A DNA stretch of 64,000 bases, from contig NZ_FNVT01000015.1 of NCBI RefSeq assembly GCF_900108335.1, positions 62,001 to 126,000 on the forward strand, given 5' to 3'. The notes beneath the pieces are model-generated. The model was not told where the DNA came from. It ran no database searches and worked only from the letters and a program-made list of their open reading frames with translations. Within the stretch, counting starts at the first letter, position 1. Each line of letters starts with the position of its first letter. Below are positions 37,398 to 45,755 of this stretch, one piece after another. The stretch comes from Nonomuraea solani (GTDB lineage: Bacteria > Actinomycetota > Actinomycetes > Streptosporangiales > Streptosporangiaceae). The position numbers and the translations under genes are program-made.

Positions 37398-38656
37398 AGA
37401 GCGTTGCCGAGATCTGCTCGGATCTGATCAGGTTCGACACCACCAACCCGGGCTCGGGTGAGCGCCCGGCCGCCGAATACGTGGCCACGCTGCTGGCCGA
37501 CGCGGGGCTGGAGCCGGTGGTGTTCGAGTCCGCGCCGAAGCGGACCACCGTCGTGGCCAGGATCGACGGCGACTCGCCCGACGCGCTGCTCGTGCACGGC
37601 CACCTCGACGTGGTGCCCGCCGACCCGGCCGAGTGGCAAATGCATCCGTTCTCGGGGGAGATCACCGACGGCTGCGTGTACGGCCGGGGCGCGGTCGACA
37701 TGAAGGGCTCGTGCGCGATGACGCTCGCGACCGTGCTCGGCATGGCGGCGCGGGGCGTACGGCCCAGGCGCGACCTGGTGCTGGCGTTCCTGGCGGACGA
37801 GGAGGCGACCGGCGACTACGGCTCCCGGCACGCGGTGACCGAGCACCGGGAGCTGTTCGACGGCGTCACCGAGGCCATCAGCGAGTCCGGCGGCTTCAGC
37901 GTGGACGCGGGCGGGCACCGGGTCTACCCGATCGCGGTCGGCGAGCGGGGCACCGCCTGGATGAAGCTGACGGCGCACGGCGTGGCGGGCCACGGCTCGC
38001 GGCCCGCCGTGGACAATCCCGTCGCGACGATGGTGCACGCCTTGTCGCGGGTGGCGTCGCATGAGTGGCCGGTACGGCTGACGCCGTCGGTCGCGGCGCT
38101 CATCCGGGAGCTGTCGGAGATCACCGGCCAGGCGATCGACCTGGACCGCCTCGACGCGGAGGCGGCCCGGCTCGGCGCGCTGGGGGGCCTGTTCAAGGGC
38201 CAGATCCGCAACTCGGCGAACCCGACGATGCTCGACGCCGGCTACAAGGTCAACGTGGTGCCCTCGACGGCCGGGGCGCACGTGGACGGGCGCTACCTGC
38301 CGGGGCTGCAGGAGGAGTTCCTGGCGACGATCGACGAGCTGCTCGGGCCGAAGATCACCCGGGAGTTCGTGAACCTGGAGGACGCGCCGGACGCGCCGTA
38401 CCCGTCGGCGTTCTTCGACGAGCTGGCGGGCTCGCTGGTGGCGGAGGACCCGCTGGCCAGGCCGGTCCCGTACGTGATGGCCGGCGGCACCGACGCCAAG
38501 TCGTTCGCCAGGATCGGCATCAAGGGGTACGGGTTCGCACCCCTCATGCTCCGCCCCGACCTCGACTACTTCGGCATGTTCCACGGCAAGGACGAGCGGG
38601 TCCCGGTGGCGGGCCTGGAGTTCGGCACCCGGGTCCTCACCCGCCTGCTCACCTGA
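37394..38656 (+). CDS. M20-family metallopeptidase (dipeptidase/deacylase)
   Basis: 420 residues from the GTG at 37394. Zinc ligands and catalytic acids are in place: His70 in HGHLDVVPAD, Asp102 in AVDMKGS, Glu136 in DEEATGDYG, and later His residues in AGHGSRPA and the final FHGKDERVPV. M20 enzymes split dipeptides or N-acyl amino acids with two zinc ions. Third gene of the C39-S9-M20 peptidase operon, coupled by a GTGA overlap; AGGGGAG provides the ribosome site. Its 3' end overlaps the convergent monooxygenase gene by eight bases. Confidence 0.92.
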   Translation: MKSVAEICSDLIRFDTTNPGSGERPAAEYVATLLADAGLEPVVFESAPKRTTVVARIDGDSPDALLVHGHLDVVPADPAEWQMHPFSGEITDGCVYGRGAVDMKGSCAMTLATVLGMAARGVRPRRDLVLAFLADEEATGDYGSRHAVTEHRELFDGVTEAISESGGFSVDAGGHRVYPIAVGERGTAWMKLTAHGVAGHGSRPAVDNPVATMVHALSRVASHEWPVRLTPSVAALIRELSEITGQAIDLDRLDAEAARLGALGGLFKGQIRNSANPTMLDAGYKVNVVPSTAGAHVDGRYLPGLQEEFLATIDELLGPKITREFVNLEDAPDAPYPSAFFDELAGSLVAEDPLARPVPYVMAGGTDAKSFARIGIKGYGFAPLMLRPDLDYFGMFHGKDERVPVAGLEFGTRVLTRLLT

Positions 38657-40079
38657 CCGGCGGGCCGAACCAGCCGCTGAGCGCCTCGCCGAACCCGTCG
38701 CCTCCCCCCGCCCACGCGACATAGCCGTCGGGGCGCACCAGCAGCACGTCGCCACCGCCGGGCCCGGCCGGGCGCACACGGTCGTCGTAACCCGCCACGA
38801 CAGCCCCCATCAAGAGCCCGCGTCCGTCGCACAGCGGTTCCGGCGCCGGGGCGAAGCGGCCGACGCGCGGGTCGGGCGAGCCGGGCGCGTAGTCGGTCTC
38901 CGTCCCGTCGGCCATTCCCGTGAAGTGCGCCCTGGCCTCCGGCAGCGCCAGCACCTCTGAGAGCACGTCCCGCAGCGCGTCCACCTGCGCCCCGGGCCGC
39001 ATCAGCGCCACCTGCGCCCGCGAGTTCCGCAGCACCCTGGCCGCGACCGGGTGCCGCTCGGCCGTGTACGTGTCGAGCAGGCTCTCCGGCGCCCGCCCCC
39101 GGACCACCAGCCCCAGCTTCCACCCCAGGTTGACCGCGTCCTGCAGCCCCAGGTTGAGCCCCTGCCCGCCGATCGGCGCGTGCACGTGCGCGGCGTCCCC
39201 CGCCAGCAGCACCCGCCCCTTCCGGTACGTCGCCGCGTGCCGGGTGTTGTCGCCGTACCGGATCCCGGTCTCCAGCCGCTCGACCACCACCTCCGTACCG
39301 GTCACCCGCCGCAGGCTCTCCTGCAGCTCGCCGGCCGTCAGCGGCGTGTCCCGGTCGTCGGGCCCGCCGTCGAACTCGATGGTCGCGATCTCCCCCGGCA
39401 CCAGCGACAGGTTCACCAGCCCCCCAGGGCCGCGCAGCGACGAGGTCACCATGCCCGGATCGGCCAGCTTCGCCACGGCGGTCCGCCCGGTCATGGTCGG
39501 CGGCGTGCCCTCGAAGGCGAACCCGGACCGCTTGCGCACCACGCTCCGCCCGCCGTCGCACCCCACCAGGTAGGCGGCTCGCTCCACCCGCCCGTCGTCG
39601 AGGGTCGCCGTGGCGCCCGAGGCGTCCTGCGCGACGTCCGCCACGCGCCCCCGCGCGATCCGCACGCCCATCGCGGCGGCCCGCTCGGCCAGGATGGCCT
39701 CCAGCCGGTCCTGCCTGAGCATGACGTATTCGGCCCGCCCGCCCTCGTCCAGCAGCGGCAGCCCGGCGAAGTGTCCCTTGATCCGCCCTTTCCGCAGCAG
39801 CTCGACCATCAGGGCGACCAGGTCCGCCCCGGCCGGCTCGCGGCGGGCGGCCAGCTCGTCGAGCGTCTCCCACTGGGCGCGTTCGACCGGTTCGAGCAGG
39901 CCGCGCAGGGCCAGCGACCGGACGGTTCGGGCGTTGAGCGAGCGCAGGCCGAGGCTGCGCGTCCTGCGGTCCTCGCCCGTGGCCGCCTCCAGGACCAGGG
40001 GGTCCGCTCCGGCCAGCTTGAGCTCGCACGCCAGCAGCAGCCCCACGGGCCCGCCGCCGACGACGATCACGTCGGTCAT
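38649..40079 (-). CDS. FAD-dependent aromatic monooxygenase
   Basis: 476 residues, class A flavoprotein hydroxylase. FAD-binding GGGPVG at ~8-13 followed by ACELKLAGADPLVLEA, the middle GCDGGRSVVRK (DG motif, residues ~170), and GDAAHVHAPIGGQGLNLGLQDAVNLGWKL near residue 285. The C-terminal ~90 residues are thioredoxin-like, as in the PgaE/RdmE and rifampicin-monooxygenase groups. It hydroxylates an aromatic or polyketide-like compound with NAD(P)H; degradation or resistance are both possible. It is divergent from a TetR gene with a palindromic operator between, so it is almost certainly the regulated target. Confidence 0.9.
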   Translation of the reverse strand: MTDVIVVGGGPVGLLLACELKLAGADPLVLEAATGEDRRTRSLGLRSLNARTVRSLALRGLLEPVERAQWETLDELAARREPAGADLVALMVELLRKGRIKGHFAGLPLLDEGGRAEYVMLRQDRLEAILAERAAAMGVRIARGRVADVAQDASGATATLDDGRVERAAYLVGCDGGRSVVRKRSGFAFEGTPPTMTGRTAVAKLADPGMVTSSLRGPGGLVNLSLVPGEIATIEFDGGPDDRDTPLTAGELQESLRRVTGTEVVVERLETGIRYGDNTRHAATYRKGRVLLAGDAAHVHAPIGGQGLNLGLQDAVNLGWKLGLVVRGRAPESLLDTYTAERHPVAARVLRNSRAQVALMRPGAQVDALRDVLSEVLALPEARAHFTGMADGTETDYAPGSPDPRVGRFAPAPEPLCDGRGLLMGAVVAGYDDRVRPAGPGGGDVLLVRPDGYVAWAGGGDGFGEALSGWFGPPVR

Positions 40080-40090
40080 CCCGCCTCCTT

Positions 40091-40118
40091 ACTTACGTTG
40101 TATGCTTACGTCGTAAGT
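40091..40118. promoter_or_regulatory. Palindromic operator between monooxygenase and TetR genes
   Basis: gcttacgtcgtaagt (40104-40118) contains cttacg/cgtaag arms about a central t. A second half-site acttacg begins at 40091, and a further ccgtaag sits at 40131-40137. The palindromes lie 12-40 bases from the monooxygenase start and 30-57 from the TetR start, as expected for autoregulated TetR control of a divergent pair. Confidence 0.7.
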
Positions 40119-40147
40119 AGAGCACGTACACCGTAAGCTTTGTCAAC

Positions 40148-40798
40148 ATGCGAGCAGCGCTGAACAGGGAGAAGGTCCTCGACGCCGCCTTGGCGCTGGC
40201 CGACGAGGAGGGCATCGACGGCCTCACCATGCGGCGGCTGGCCAAAGTGCTCGGCGTCGAGGCGATGTCGCTCTACAACCACGTCTCGAACAAGGCCGAC
40301 CTGCTCGACGGCATCGCCGAGCGGGTGTTCGCGCAGGTCGAGCGGCCGGACCCGGAGGCGCCCTGGCCGGAGCAGGTCCGCGGGGTGGCGCTGAGCATGT
40401 ACCGGGTGTTCCGCCGCCATCCGGTCGTGCCGCTGGCGCTGGTCACCGACCGGTCCAACCCGACCTCCGTGCGCGCCCTGGAGCCGGCCGACGCCCTGGT
40501 GGGCGCCCTGTTCGCGGCCGGGTTCGACGACGTGAGCGCCTGGCGGGCGCTGGGGGCGGTGAACGGGCTGGTGTTCGGGTCGCTGCTGCTGTCCACCGGC
40601 GGGTTCACCGGGGATCCCGGGAGGCACGCGGGCGAGCGGAACGTGGGCGCGTACATCCGCGAGATGGATCCCGTGGCGCTGCCGCACTTCAGCCGGGTGC
40701 TGCGGTCGACGCGGAGCGGGGTGGATCCGGAGGCCGACTTCATGTACGCGCTCGACCTGCTGTTGCGCGGACTGGCGGACGACAGCCGGACACTATGA
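40148..40798 (+). CDS. TetR-family regulator (TetR_C type)
   Basis: 216 residues. Helix-turn-helix at ~6-52: NREKVLDAALALADEEGIDGLTMRR, then KVLGVEAMSLYNHVSNK, typical of the Tet-repressor branch with a TetR_C ligand-binding domain (VFGSLLLSTGGF, FMYALDLLLRGL). It is divergent from the FAD monooxygenase and probably represses it through the cttacg/cgtaag operator until its substrate or a related drug binds. cgtaagct close to the ATG suggests the promoter overlaps the operator half-site at 40131. Confidence 0.92.
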   Translation: MRAALNREKVLDAALALADEEGIDGLTMRRLAKVLGVEAMSLYNHVSNKADLLDGIAERVFAQVERPDPEAPWPEQVRGVALSMYRVFRRHPVVPLALVTDRSNPTSVRALEPADALVGALFAAGFDDVSAWRALGAVNGLVFGSLLLSTGGFTGDPGRHAGERNVGAYIREMDPVALPHFSRVLRSTRSGVDPEADFMYALDLLLRGLADDSRTL

Positions 40799-40849
40799 AA
40801 AATCCGGAAATGTCAGGCGGCGAGGGCCGGCTGGAGCCACCCTGGGTCG

Positions 40850-40908
40850 GTTCCACTCGTTCGGCCGGGGCGCAAACAGTGGAACAAAGCATTCCGTTCT
40901 GATATAGT
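40850..40908 (+). promoter_or_regulatory. Promoter with flanking inverted repeat ahead of the DinB-like gene
   Basis: tggaac (40880-40885) and tatagt (40903-40908) are spaced by 17 bases, a good housekeeping-type promoter for the gene at 40938. gttccact (40850-40857) and agtggaac (40878-40885) are exact 8-base inverted repeats, the second covering the -35, so a repressor site or hairpin is possible. Confidence 0.6.
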
Positions 40909-40937
40909 GGAGACATCGAAGCAAAGGGGGCTCACCG

Positions 40938-41540
40938 ATGAGCGACAACATCACCATCAGCGGCTGGGACGTTCTCGACGCCTCGCACAGGGCGCTGCGC
41001 GAGGCGGTCGGCGGCGTCACCGCGGCCGGCTGGGACCGGCCGACGCCCTGTGACGGCTGGACCGTCGCCCAGGTCTTCCAGCACGCCGCCGGCGACCAGA
41101 TCGGCTTCGCCGCCGCGCTGACCGGCGAGCCCGGCCCCTCGTTCAACCCGTTCGACCCGTCAGGCGTGCTGGACGGAGATCCGCGGGAGCTCCTGGAGGA
41201 CGCGCTGACCCGCTCGGCCAAGGCGTGGGCCGGGGTGGACCCGGAGGCCGCCGAGGTGGCGACGCCGGTGCCGCCGAACACGATGACGCCGTGGTCCGGC
41301 TCGGCGGCCTGCGCGCTCGACGCGGGCGTGCACGCCTGGGACATCGCCGTGGCGACCGGCCGGCCCTCGCCGCTCACGCCCGAGCTGGCCCGGCCGCTGC
41401 TGGTGGTGGCCAAGGAGATCGTCGAGCCGCTGCGGGCGTGGGGCGCATACGCTCCGGCGCTCGACCCGGGCGCCGGCGACGACGACGTGGCCGCGCTCCT
41501 GCGCTACCTGGGCCGCGACCCGCACTGGACCGCCTCCTGA
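40938..41540 (+). CDS. TIGR03086-family metal-binding (DinB/maleylpyruvate isomerase-like) protein
   Basis: 200 residues. The N-terminal four-helix bundle has the family pattern: HRALREAVGGVTAAGWDRPTPCDGWTVAQVFQHAAGDQ, with the first metal-binding His near residue 54, and ALDAGVHAWDIAVATGRP with the second His near residue 134. Related proteins use mycothiol or glutathione to isomerise or conjugate; the substrate here is unknown. AAAGGGGG precedes the ATG, with a consensus-like promoter upstream. It ends at a strong bidirectional terminator. Confidence 0.88.
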   Translation: MSDNITISGWDVLDASHRALREAVGGVTAAGWDRPTPCDGWTVAQVFQHAAGDQIGFAAALTGEPGPSFNPFDPSGVLDGDPRELLEDALTRSAKAWAGVDPEAAEVATPVPPNTMTPWSGSAACALDAGVHAWDIAVATGRPSPLTPELARPLLVVAKEIVEPLRAWGAYAPALDPGAGDDDVAALLRYLGRDPHWTAS

Positions 41541-41544
41541 CGAA

Positions 41545-41579
41545 AAAGGGCCTGCCGCCGCGATGGCGGCAGGCCCTTT
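41545..41579. terminator. Bidirectional terminator
   Basis: A perfect 15-bp stem (41545-41559 with 41565-41579, loop gcgat) starts aaaggg and ends cccttt. It occupies the 42-base gap between two convergent genes and so serves both. Confidence 0.92.
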
Positions 41580-41582
41580 CGC

Positions 41583-42545
41583 TCAGCCCGCGCGGCGGAG
41601 GGTGCGGCGGACCGCCAGGCCGCCGAAGACCGCCGACGCCAGCCCCAGGATCCCCGCCTCCGTCCACTGGAAGCGCCAGAACAGGGTCGGCGGGTGGTAG
41701 TAGATCGCGTACCGGTAGCCCTTGCCGAACAGGCACGTCTGCCACGCCTCGGTGTTCCTGCTGCTCTGCCCCTGATCCACCCGGCGCGGGCAGCCGCTGC
41801 CGGTCGGGTCGGCGACCTCCCTGCCGGAGGGCTCCACCCAGGCGGCGCTCACCAACCGGATGTCGGGGTCGTCGATCACCACCGTGCCGGTCAGCTCGGT
41901 CCGCGCCGGTTCCGCGTACCCGTCGCTGATGGCGAACAGCACGAACGTCGTCGCCGCCACTCCGGCCACGACCAGGGCCATCGCGGGCAGCGTACGCCGG
42001 AACAGGGTCCCGGCCAGGGTGCCGAGCGCGAACGCGTAGAGCCACCAGGCCGCCGGCGCCACCCCGACCATGTTGAACACGCCGATGTTGCCGAACGAGG
42101 AGTCGATCCCGGCCCTGAACACCGGCCGCCACAAACTCACCATCAGCGACAGCAGCAGCCCGCCCGCGACGACCGCGCCGCCCAGCACCGACAGCTTGAC
42201 CGCCAGCCACCGCCACACGGGCACGGCCTGGGTCCAGGCCAGGCGGTGGGTGCCGCGCTCGTACTCGCGGCCGAGCAGCGGCGCGCCCCAGAACGCCCCG
42301 ATCAGCGCGGGCAGCACGAGGGGCATCCAGCCGAACACGGAGTAGACCGCGTCATAGCGCTGCCCGAGCGCCACGTCCAGCTCGCCGCAGGCCACGGCGG
42401 GCCCGGGACAGCCGGGCGGGGCGTGCTCGGCGACGTAGAGCCCGGCCTCCACGGCCGAGGCCAGCAGCAGCGCCCCCAGCAGCACCAGGAAGCCGGCCGT
42501 CACGAGGATCTGCGCCCGATGCTGGCGCCACGTCACCCAGATCAC
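41583..42545 (-). CDS. ABC transporter permease
   Basis: 320 residues with about six membrane helices, e.g. ILVTAGFLVLLGALLLASAV near the start, PLVLPALIGAFWGAPLL, and VVAGVAATTFVLFAI, and an external loop with a cysteine pair (SGCPRR, QTCLFG) near residues 250-265. It is the membrane half of an ABC exporter of the type paired with YtrA-like GntR regulators, often induced by cell-envelope antibiotics. The GTG start overlaps the ATPase stop (GTGA). Third gene of the gntR-ATPase-permease operon. Confidence 0.85.
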   Translation of the reverse strand: MIWVTWRQHRAQILVTAGFLVLLGALLLASAVEAGLYVAEHAPPGCPGPAVACGELDVALGQRYDAVYSVFGWMPLVLPALIGAFWGAPLLGREYERGTHRLAWTQAVPVWRWLAVKLSVLGGAVVAGGLLLSLMVSLWRPVFRAGIDSSFGNIGVFNMVGVAPAAWWLYAFALGTLAGTLFRRTLPAMALVVAGVAATTFVLFAISDGYAEPARTELTGTVVIDDPDIRLVSAAWVEPSGREVADPTGSGCPRRVDQGQSSRNTEAWQTCLFGKGYRYAIYYHPPTLFWRFQWTEAGILGLASAVFGGLAVRRTLRRAG

Positions 42546-43387
42546 GCGCCCACCCCCGTCAGTCCCGGGAGCGCCGCCGACTCAGGGCTGCGCAGGTAGC
42601 CCATGACGAGCTCGTCCAGCCCGGGTCGCCGCGCCTGCCAGCGCGGATCGTGCGGGGGCGCGCCTCTGACCAGCATGCTCACCTGCCTGCCGGTACGGCT
42701 CGCGCCCACCACGTGCGTCCCCGCCGCCGACGCCTCCTCCGGCCCGGTGAGCACGAGATGCCCGTCGAGCAGCTCCTCGATGTCGCCGCTGACCTGCAGC
42801 CGCCCGCCGTTCAGCACGACGAGCCAGTCGCAGGTCTCCTCCAGGTCGGAGACGACGTGCGAGGACAGCAGCACGGTCAGCTCCCGATTGGCCACCTCCG
42901 CCATGATCGTGCGCATCACGTCGTGCCGGGCCAGGGGGTCGAGGTTGGCCAGCGGCTCGTCCAGCACGAGCAGGTCAGGCCGGCCGGCCAGCGCCATGGT
43001 GATCGCCACCTGGGCCCGCTGGCCGCCCGACAGCCGGCTCACCTTCCTGTCGAGCGCGACACCCAGGCGGCCGAGCCGGTCGGCGGCGGCCTCGCCGTCC
43101 CAGCGATCGTTCATCCGGCGGCCGAAGGAGAGCATCTCGGCGACGGTGAAGCTGTCGTACAGCGGCTTGTCCTGCGCCACGAACGCCACCTCGCCGGACA
43201 CCCGCGCCTGACCCCGTGTGGGCCGCAGCAGGCCGACGGCGGCGTGCATGAGCGTGGTCTTGCCCGCGCCGTTCGGGCCGACGAGCGCGGCCACGCGCCC
43301 GGCGGGGACGGCCAGCGAGCAGTCGCGCAGCGCCCAGGAGCGGCGGTAGCGCACGCCCAGCCCGGTCACCTCGAAGACGGGCCTCAC
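42542..43387 (-). CDS. ABC transporter ATP-binding protein
   Basis: 281 residues. Walker A GPNGAGKTT near residue 38, Q-loop AQDKPLYDS, signature LSGGQRAQ near residue 118, Walker B LLVLDEPLANLD and the switch His in LLSSHVV. It powers the permease encoded immediately downstream. The GTG start overlaps the GntR stop by four bases and its own stop overlaps the permease start, so all three genes are translationally coupled. Confidence 0.94.
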   Translation of the reverse strand: MRPVFEVTGLGVRYRRSWALRDCSLAVPAGRVAALVGPNGAGKTTLMHAAVGLLRPTRGQARVSGEVAFVAQDKPLYDSFTVAEMLSFGRRMNDRWDGEAAADRLGRLGVALDRKVSRLSGGQRAQVAITMALAGRPDLLVLDEPLANLDPLARHDVMRTIMAEVANRELTVLLSSHVVSDLEETCDWLVVLNGGRLQVSGDIEELLDGHLVLTGPEEASAAGTHVVGASRTGRQVSMLVRGAPPHDPRWQARRPGLDELVMGYLRSPESAALPGLTGVGA

Positions 43388-43779
43388 GCGACCCCCTCCT
43401 GCGCGGCGTCGGTCAGCACCGCGGTGAACAGCGCCCGCAGGTCCTCGTGGTCGAGCCCGGCCGCGCTCGCCTCACGCACCCACGCCTCCAGCCCGCGCCG
43501 GAACCGCGCGTGCTCGGCCAGCGTGGCGCCGCCGACGCCCTGCCGCACGAACGTCCCCATCCCGGGACGGCCCTCGACCAGCCCCTCGCGCTCCAGCTCG
43601 CGGTACGCCTTGAGCACGGTGTTGGGGTTGATGGCCAGGCTCTCCACCACCTCGCGGGCGGTGGGCAACTGGTCACCGGGCCGCAGCGTGCCGAGCCTGA
43701 GCGCCTGCTTGACCTGGTGGACGAGCTGCAGGTACGTCGATACCCCCGAGCCGCGGTCGAGGCGGAAATCGATCACCAC
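43384..43779 (-). CDS. GntR-family regulator, YtrA type
   Basis: 131 residues. Winged helix at ~14-80 (STYLQLVHQVKQALRLGTLRPGD, LPTAREVVESLAINPNTVLKAYRELEREGLV) and a short ~50-residue C-terminal helical tail, which is the YtrA layout. These regulators repress an ABC exporter operon and themselves. Start is GTG at 43779 or 43776, with AAAGGG seven bases upstream. A perfect 30-bp palindrome lies immediately upstream, covering the probable -10 and that ribosome site, which strongly suggests autorepression. Confidence 0.92.
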   Translation of the reverse strand: MVIDFRLDRGSGVSTYLQLVHQVKQALRLGTLRPGDQLPTAREVVESLAINPNTVLKAYRELEREGLVEGRPGMGTFVRQGVGGATLAEHARFRRGLEAWVREASAAGLDHEDLRALFTAVLTDAAQEGVA

Positions 43780-43782
43780 AAT

Positions 43783-43812
43783 ACCCTTTCACTATTCGAA
43801 TAGTGAAAGGGT
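43783..43812. promoter_or_regulatory. Perfect 30-bp palindromic operator
   Basis: accctttcactattc (43783-43797) and its exact reverse complement (43798-43812) form an uninterrupted palindrome four bases upstream of the GntR start. Length, symmetry and position mark it as the GntR dimer site. It lies 28 bases beyond the stop-codon side of the neighbouring DUF427 gene, which is transcribed towards it. Confidence 0.85.
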
Positions 43813-43840
43813 GTTGTACGAGGTGACCTCTTGTCAAACC

Positions 43841-44584
43841 TCAGGCGAACTTGCTCTTCGGCCGCTCCTGGAGCTCACCGTCCACGTAGACGTCGAGCTT
43901 CTCGTCGTAGAACGCCACCAGCCCGGCCACCTTCTCGCTCTCCGGCAGCGGCGTCCGGTAGGACCAGGCCAGGTCCTTCTTGCCGTTGACCGCCCAGTAT
44001 TCGGCCGTCCCCTTGTACGGGCAGTGCGTGACCGTGTCGGTGTGCTCCAGCAGGTCGAGCCGTACGTCGGTCTTCGGCAGGTAGTAGCGGGTGGGCAGCC
44101 CCGTCTCGAAGAGGATGCGCGGGCCGTGGGAGTCGGCCACGGTGACGCCGTCGACCTCGATGCGCACGTGCCGCGAACTGGCCAGGATGTCCACCCTGGT
44201 GTACGGGTCGCGCGGGTGGAAGAAGATCTCCTCGTCCTCCTCGAACCAGGCGTCCATGGCGTCCCACTCGAAGCGGACGTGGCCGCGGATCTGCTCCAGC
44301 GGCGACTCGGGATAGGCCAGCGCCGCGCCGTCGGCCTCCGCGGTGCCCGAGGTGACCGTGTAGACGACGGCGTCACCCCTGCTCGGCGAGTGCTTCGTGA
44401 CCCCGGTCGCCTTCAGCGCCGCCTCGTCCACGTCGCTCAGCGGGAAGTAGTAGGTGGGATAGTAGGGCACCTCCCACACCAGGAGGGCGGCGGTGGTGTC
44501 GGCCACCACCCGGCCGCCGAGGTAGGTCCTCACACGCTTGGCCGTCCGCTCGACGCGCACCCGGCCGCGGTTCGTGGCATCCAT
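43841..44584 (-). CDS. DUF427-domain protein (two copies)
   Basis: 247 residues containing two DUF427 units: RVRTYLGGRVVADTTAALLVWEVPYYPTYYFPLSDV at ~17-52 and VRIEVDGVTVADSHGPRILFETGLPTRYYLPKTDVRLDLL at ~140-180, the second followed by HCPYKGTAEYWAV, the family signature. DUF427 forms a small beta fold with a conserved pocket; its reaction is not known. The ATG at 44584 has no strong ribosome site. It may share a transcript with the PAP2 gene 64 bases upstream. Confidence 0.88.
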   Translation of the reverse strand: MDATNRGRVRVERTAKRVRTYLGGRVVADTTAALLVWEVPYYPTYYFPLSDVDEAALKATGVTKHSPSRGDAVVYTVTSGTAEADGAALAYPESPLEQIRGHVRFEWDAMDAWFEEDEEIFFHPRDPYTRVDILASSRHVRIEVDGVTVADSHGPRILFETGLPTRYYLPKTDVRLDLLEHTDTVTHCPYKGTAEYWAVNGKKDLAWSYRTPLPESEKVAGLVAFYDEKLDVYVDGELQERPKSKFA

Positions 44585-44648
44585 GCACGCGCCAACCCCG
44601 GCGGCCCGCCCGCTATTCCACGAGCCGTTTCTTCACGGCCCGCCGACC

Positions 44649-45236
44649 TCAGCCGAGGCCGAAGGCGCTCAGGGTGGCCCAGGTCGTCAGCGTGCCGGCC
44701 GCCGCGCCCGCGACGACCTGCGCCAGGGTGTGGTGCGCGAGGCGTACCCGGGCCCAGCACACCAGCGCCACCACCGCCGCCCCGACGAGCGCGGCCGGCA
44801 ACGCGGGCAGGACGTGCGCGAACACCACGACGGTGCCCGCGGAGACGGCGGCGTGGAAGGAGATCTTCCAGCGCAGCGTGATCGGCACGGTCACGGCGAG
44901 CGCGGCGAGCATCGCGGTCACGGTGGCGACGAGCAGCGTCGGCGCGCCCAGCGCGACCAGCAGCGCCAGCGCGACCAGCACGGCCGCGACCGCCGCGAGC
45001 AGCGGCCCGGTACGGCGGGCGCGGTCCACGATGTGGTGGGAGTCGAGACGCCCCGAGCGCACGCCCACCGCGATCACCGCCGCCGGCACGCCACCGCAGA
45101 ACGCCGAGGCCACCAGCCCCCACGCGGCCCCGGCCCACCCTTGCGCGACCAGGCCGACCAACGGCGGCATGGCGATCACCAGCACCTGCGGTGCCAGCAG
45201 GTTCGTCACCCGCTTCGCCAGGACGTCGGCTGTCAT
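44649..45236 (-). CDS. PAP2-superfamily membrane phosphatase
   Basis: 195 residues with five or six membrane helices. Reduced PAP2 motifs are present: DRARRTGPL (RxxxRxGP type) near residue 72, ISFHAAVSAG with the central His near residue 124, and RVRLAHHTLAQVVAGA near the C-terminus with the Arg...His pair. It probably dephosphorylates a lipid phosphate or prenyl diphosphate at the membrane. A weak hairpin (gccgt/acggc, 44621-44641) follows its stop. Confidence 0.8.
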   Translation of the reverse strand: MTADVLAKRVTNLLAPQVLVIAMPPLVGLVAQGWAGAAWGLVASAFCGGVPAAVIAVGVRSGRLDSHHIVDRARRTGPLLAAVAAVLVALALLVALGAPTLLVATVTAMLAALAVTVPITLRWKISFHAAVSAGTVVVFAHVLPALPAALVGAAVVALVCWARVRLAHHTLAQVVAGAAAGTLTTWATLSAFGLG

Positions 45237-45287
45237 GTCACGAAAGATTACGCGATCATGAGTGCCGTCTCTTCCAGCAGGCCGGTC

Positions 45288-45755
45288 TCAGCCCTTGCCC
45301 GCCGCGTTGACGATGCGGGTCGTCGAGCGGTCGGCGATGGCCTCCAGCTCCCAGCACTCGGCCCCCAGGATCGCCGCCGCCGCGGCGCGGCCCCCCGCGT
45401 GCGGGTCGCCCGCCGTGTGCGCGAGCGCCGCCGGCCGCATCGGCGCCAGCAGGTCGATGTAGTCTTCCGGCCCGTGCGCCTCGGGCGGCCCCGTCACGAT
45501 GAACACGCCGGTCACGAAGCGGAGCGCGGCCAGCACCTCGGCCCGCTCCGCCGACGGGTTGAACGGGCGGGTCGGCCCCTTCCACGCGCGCACGCGCGGG
45601 TCGTCCTCGACCCCGATGACCAGCGGCAGCCCGCGCGCGGCCACCGCGCCCAGATAGCGCACGTGGCCCACGTGCAGGATGTCGAAGACCCCCGTCACGA
45701 CCGCCGCCCCCGGCCGCTCGTACGGCTGCACCCAGACGGCCTCCAGGCTGCTCAC
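45288..45755 (-). CDS. Cytidylyl/adenylyltransferase-family nucleotidyltransferase
   Basis: 155 residues. VVTGVFDILHVGHVRYLGAVAA holds the HxGH signature (HVGH near residue 32), and a late ISSTxxR-like segment reads IADRSTTRIV, so the fold is that of RfaE2/TagD-type nucleotidyltransferases that join a nucleotide to a sugar- or alcohol-phosphate. The substrate cannot be told. An AGGAGGA site lies five bases from the ATG. It stands alone between a PAP2 gene and a divergent HATPase gene. Confidence 0.85.
   Translation of the reverse strand: MSSLEAVWVQPYERPGAAVVTGVFDILHVGHVRYLGAVAARGLPLVIGVEDDPRVRAWKGPTRPFNPSAERAEVLAALRFVTGVFIVTGPPEAHGPEDYIDLLAPMRPAALAHTAGDPHAGGRAAAAAILGAECWELEAIADRSTTRIVNAAGKG

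Noticed and set aside
38649..40798. Edge of a polyketide or aromatic-antibiotic biosynthetic cluster
   Set aside because: The flavin monooxygenase and TetR stand alone; no ketosynthase, cyclase, glycosyltransferase or other tailoring gene is in the window.
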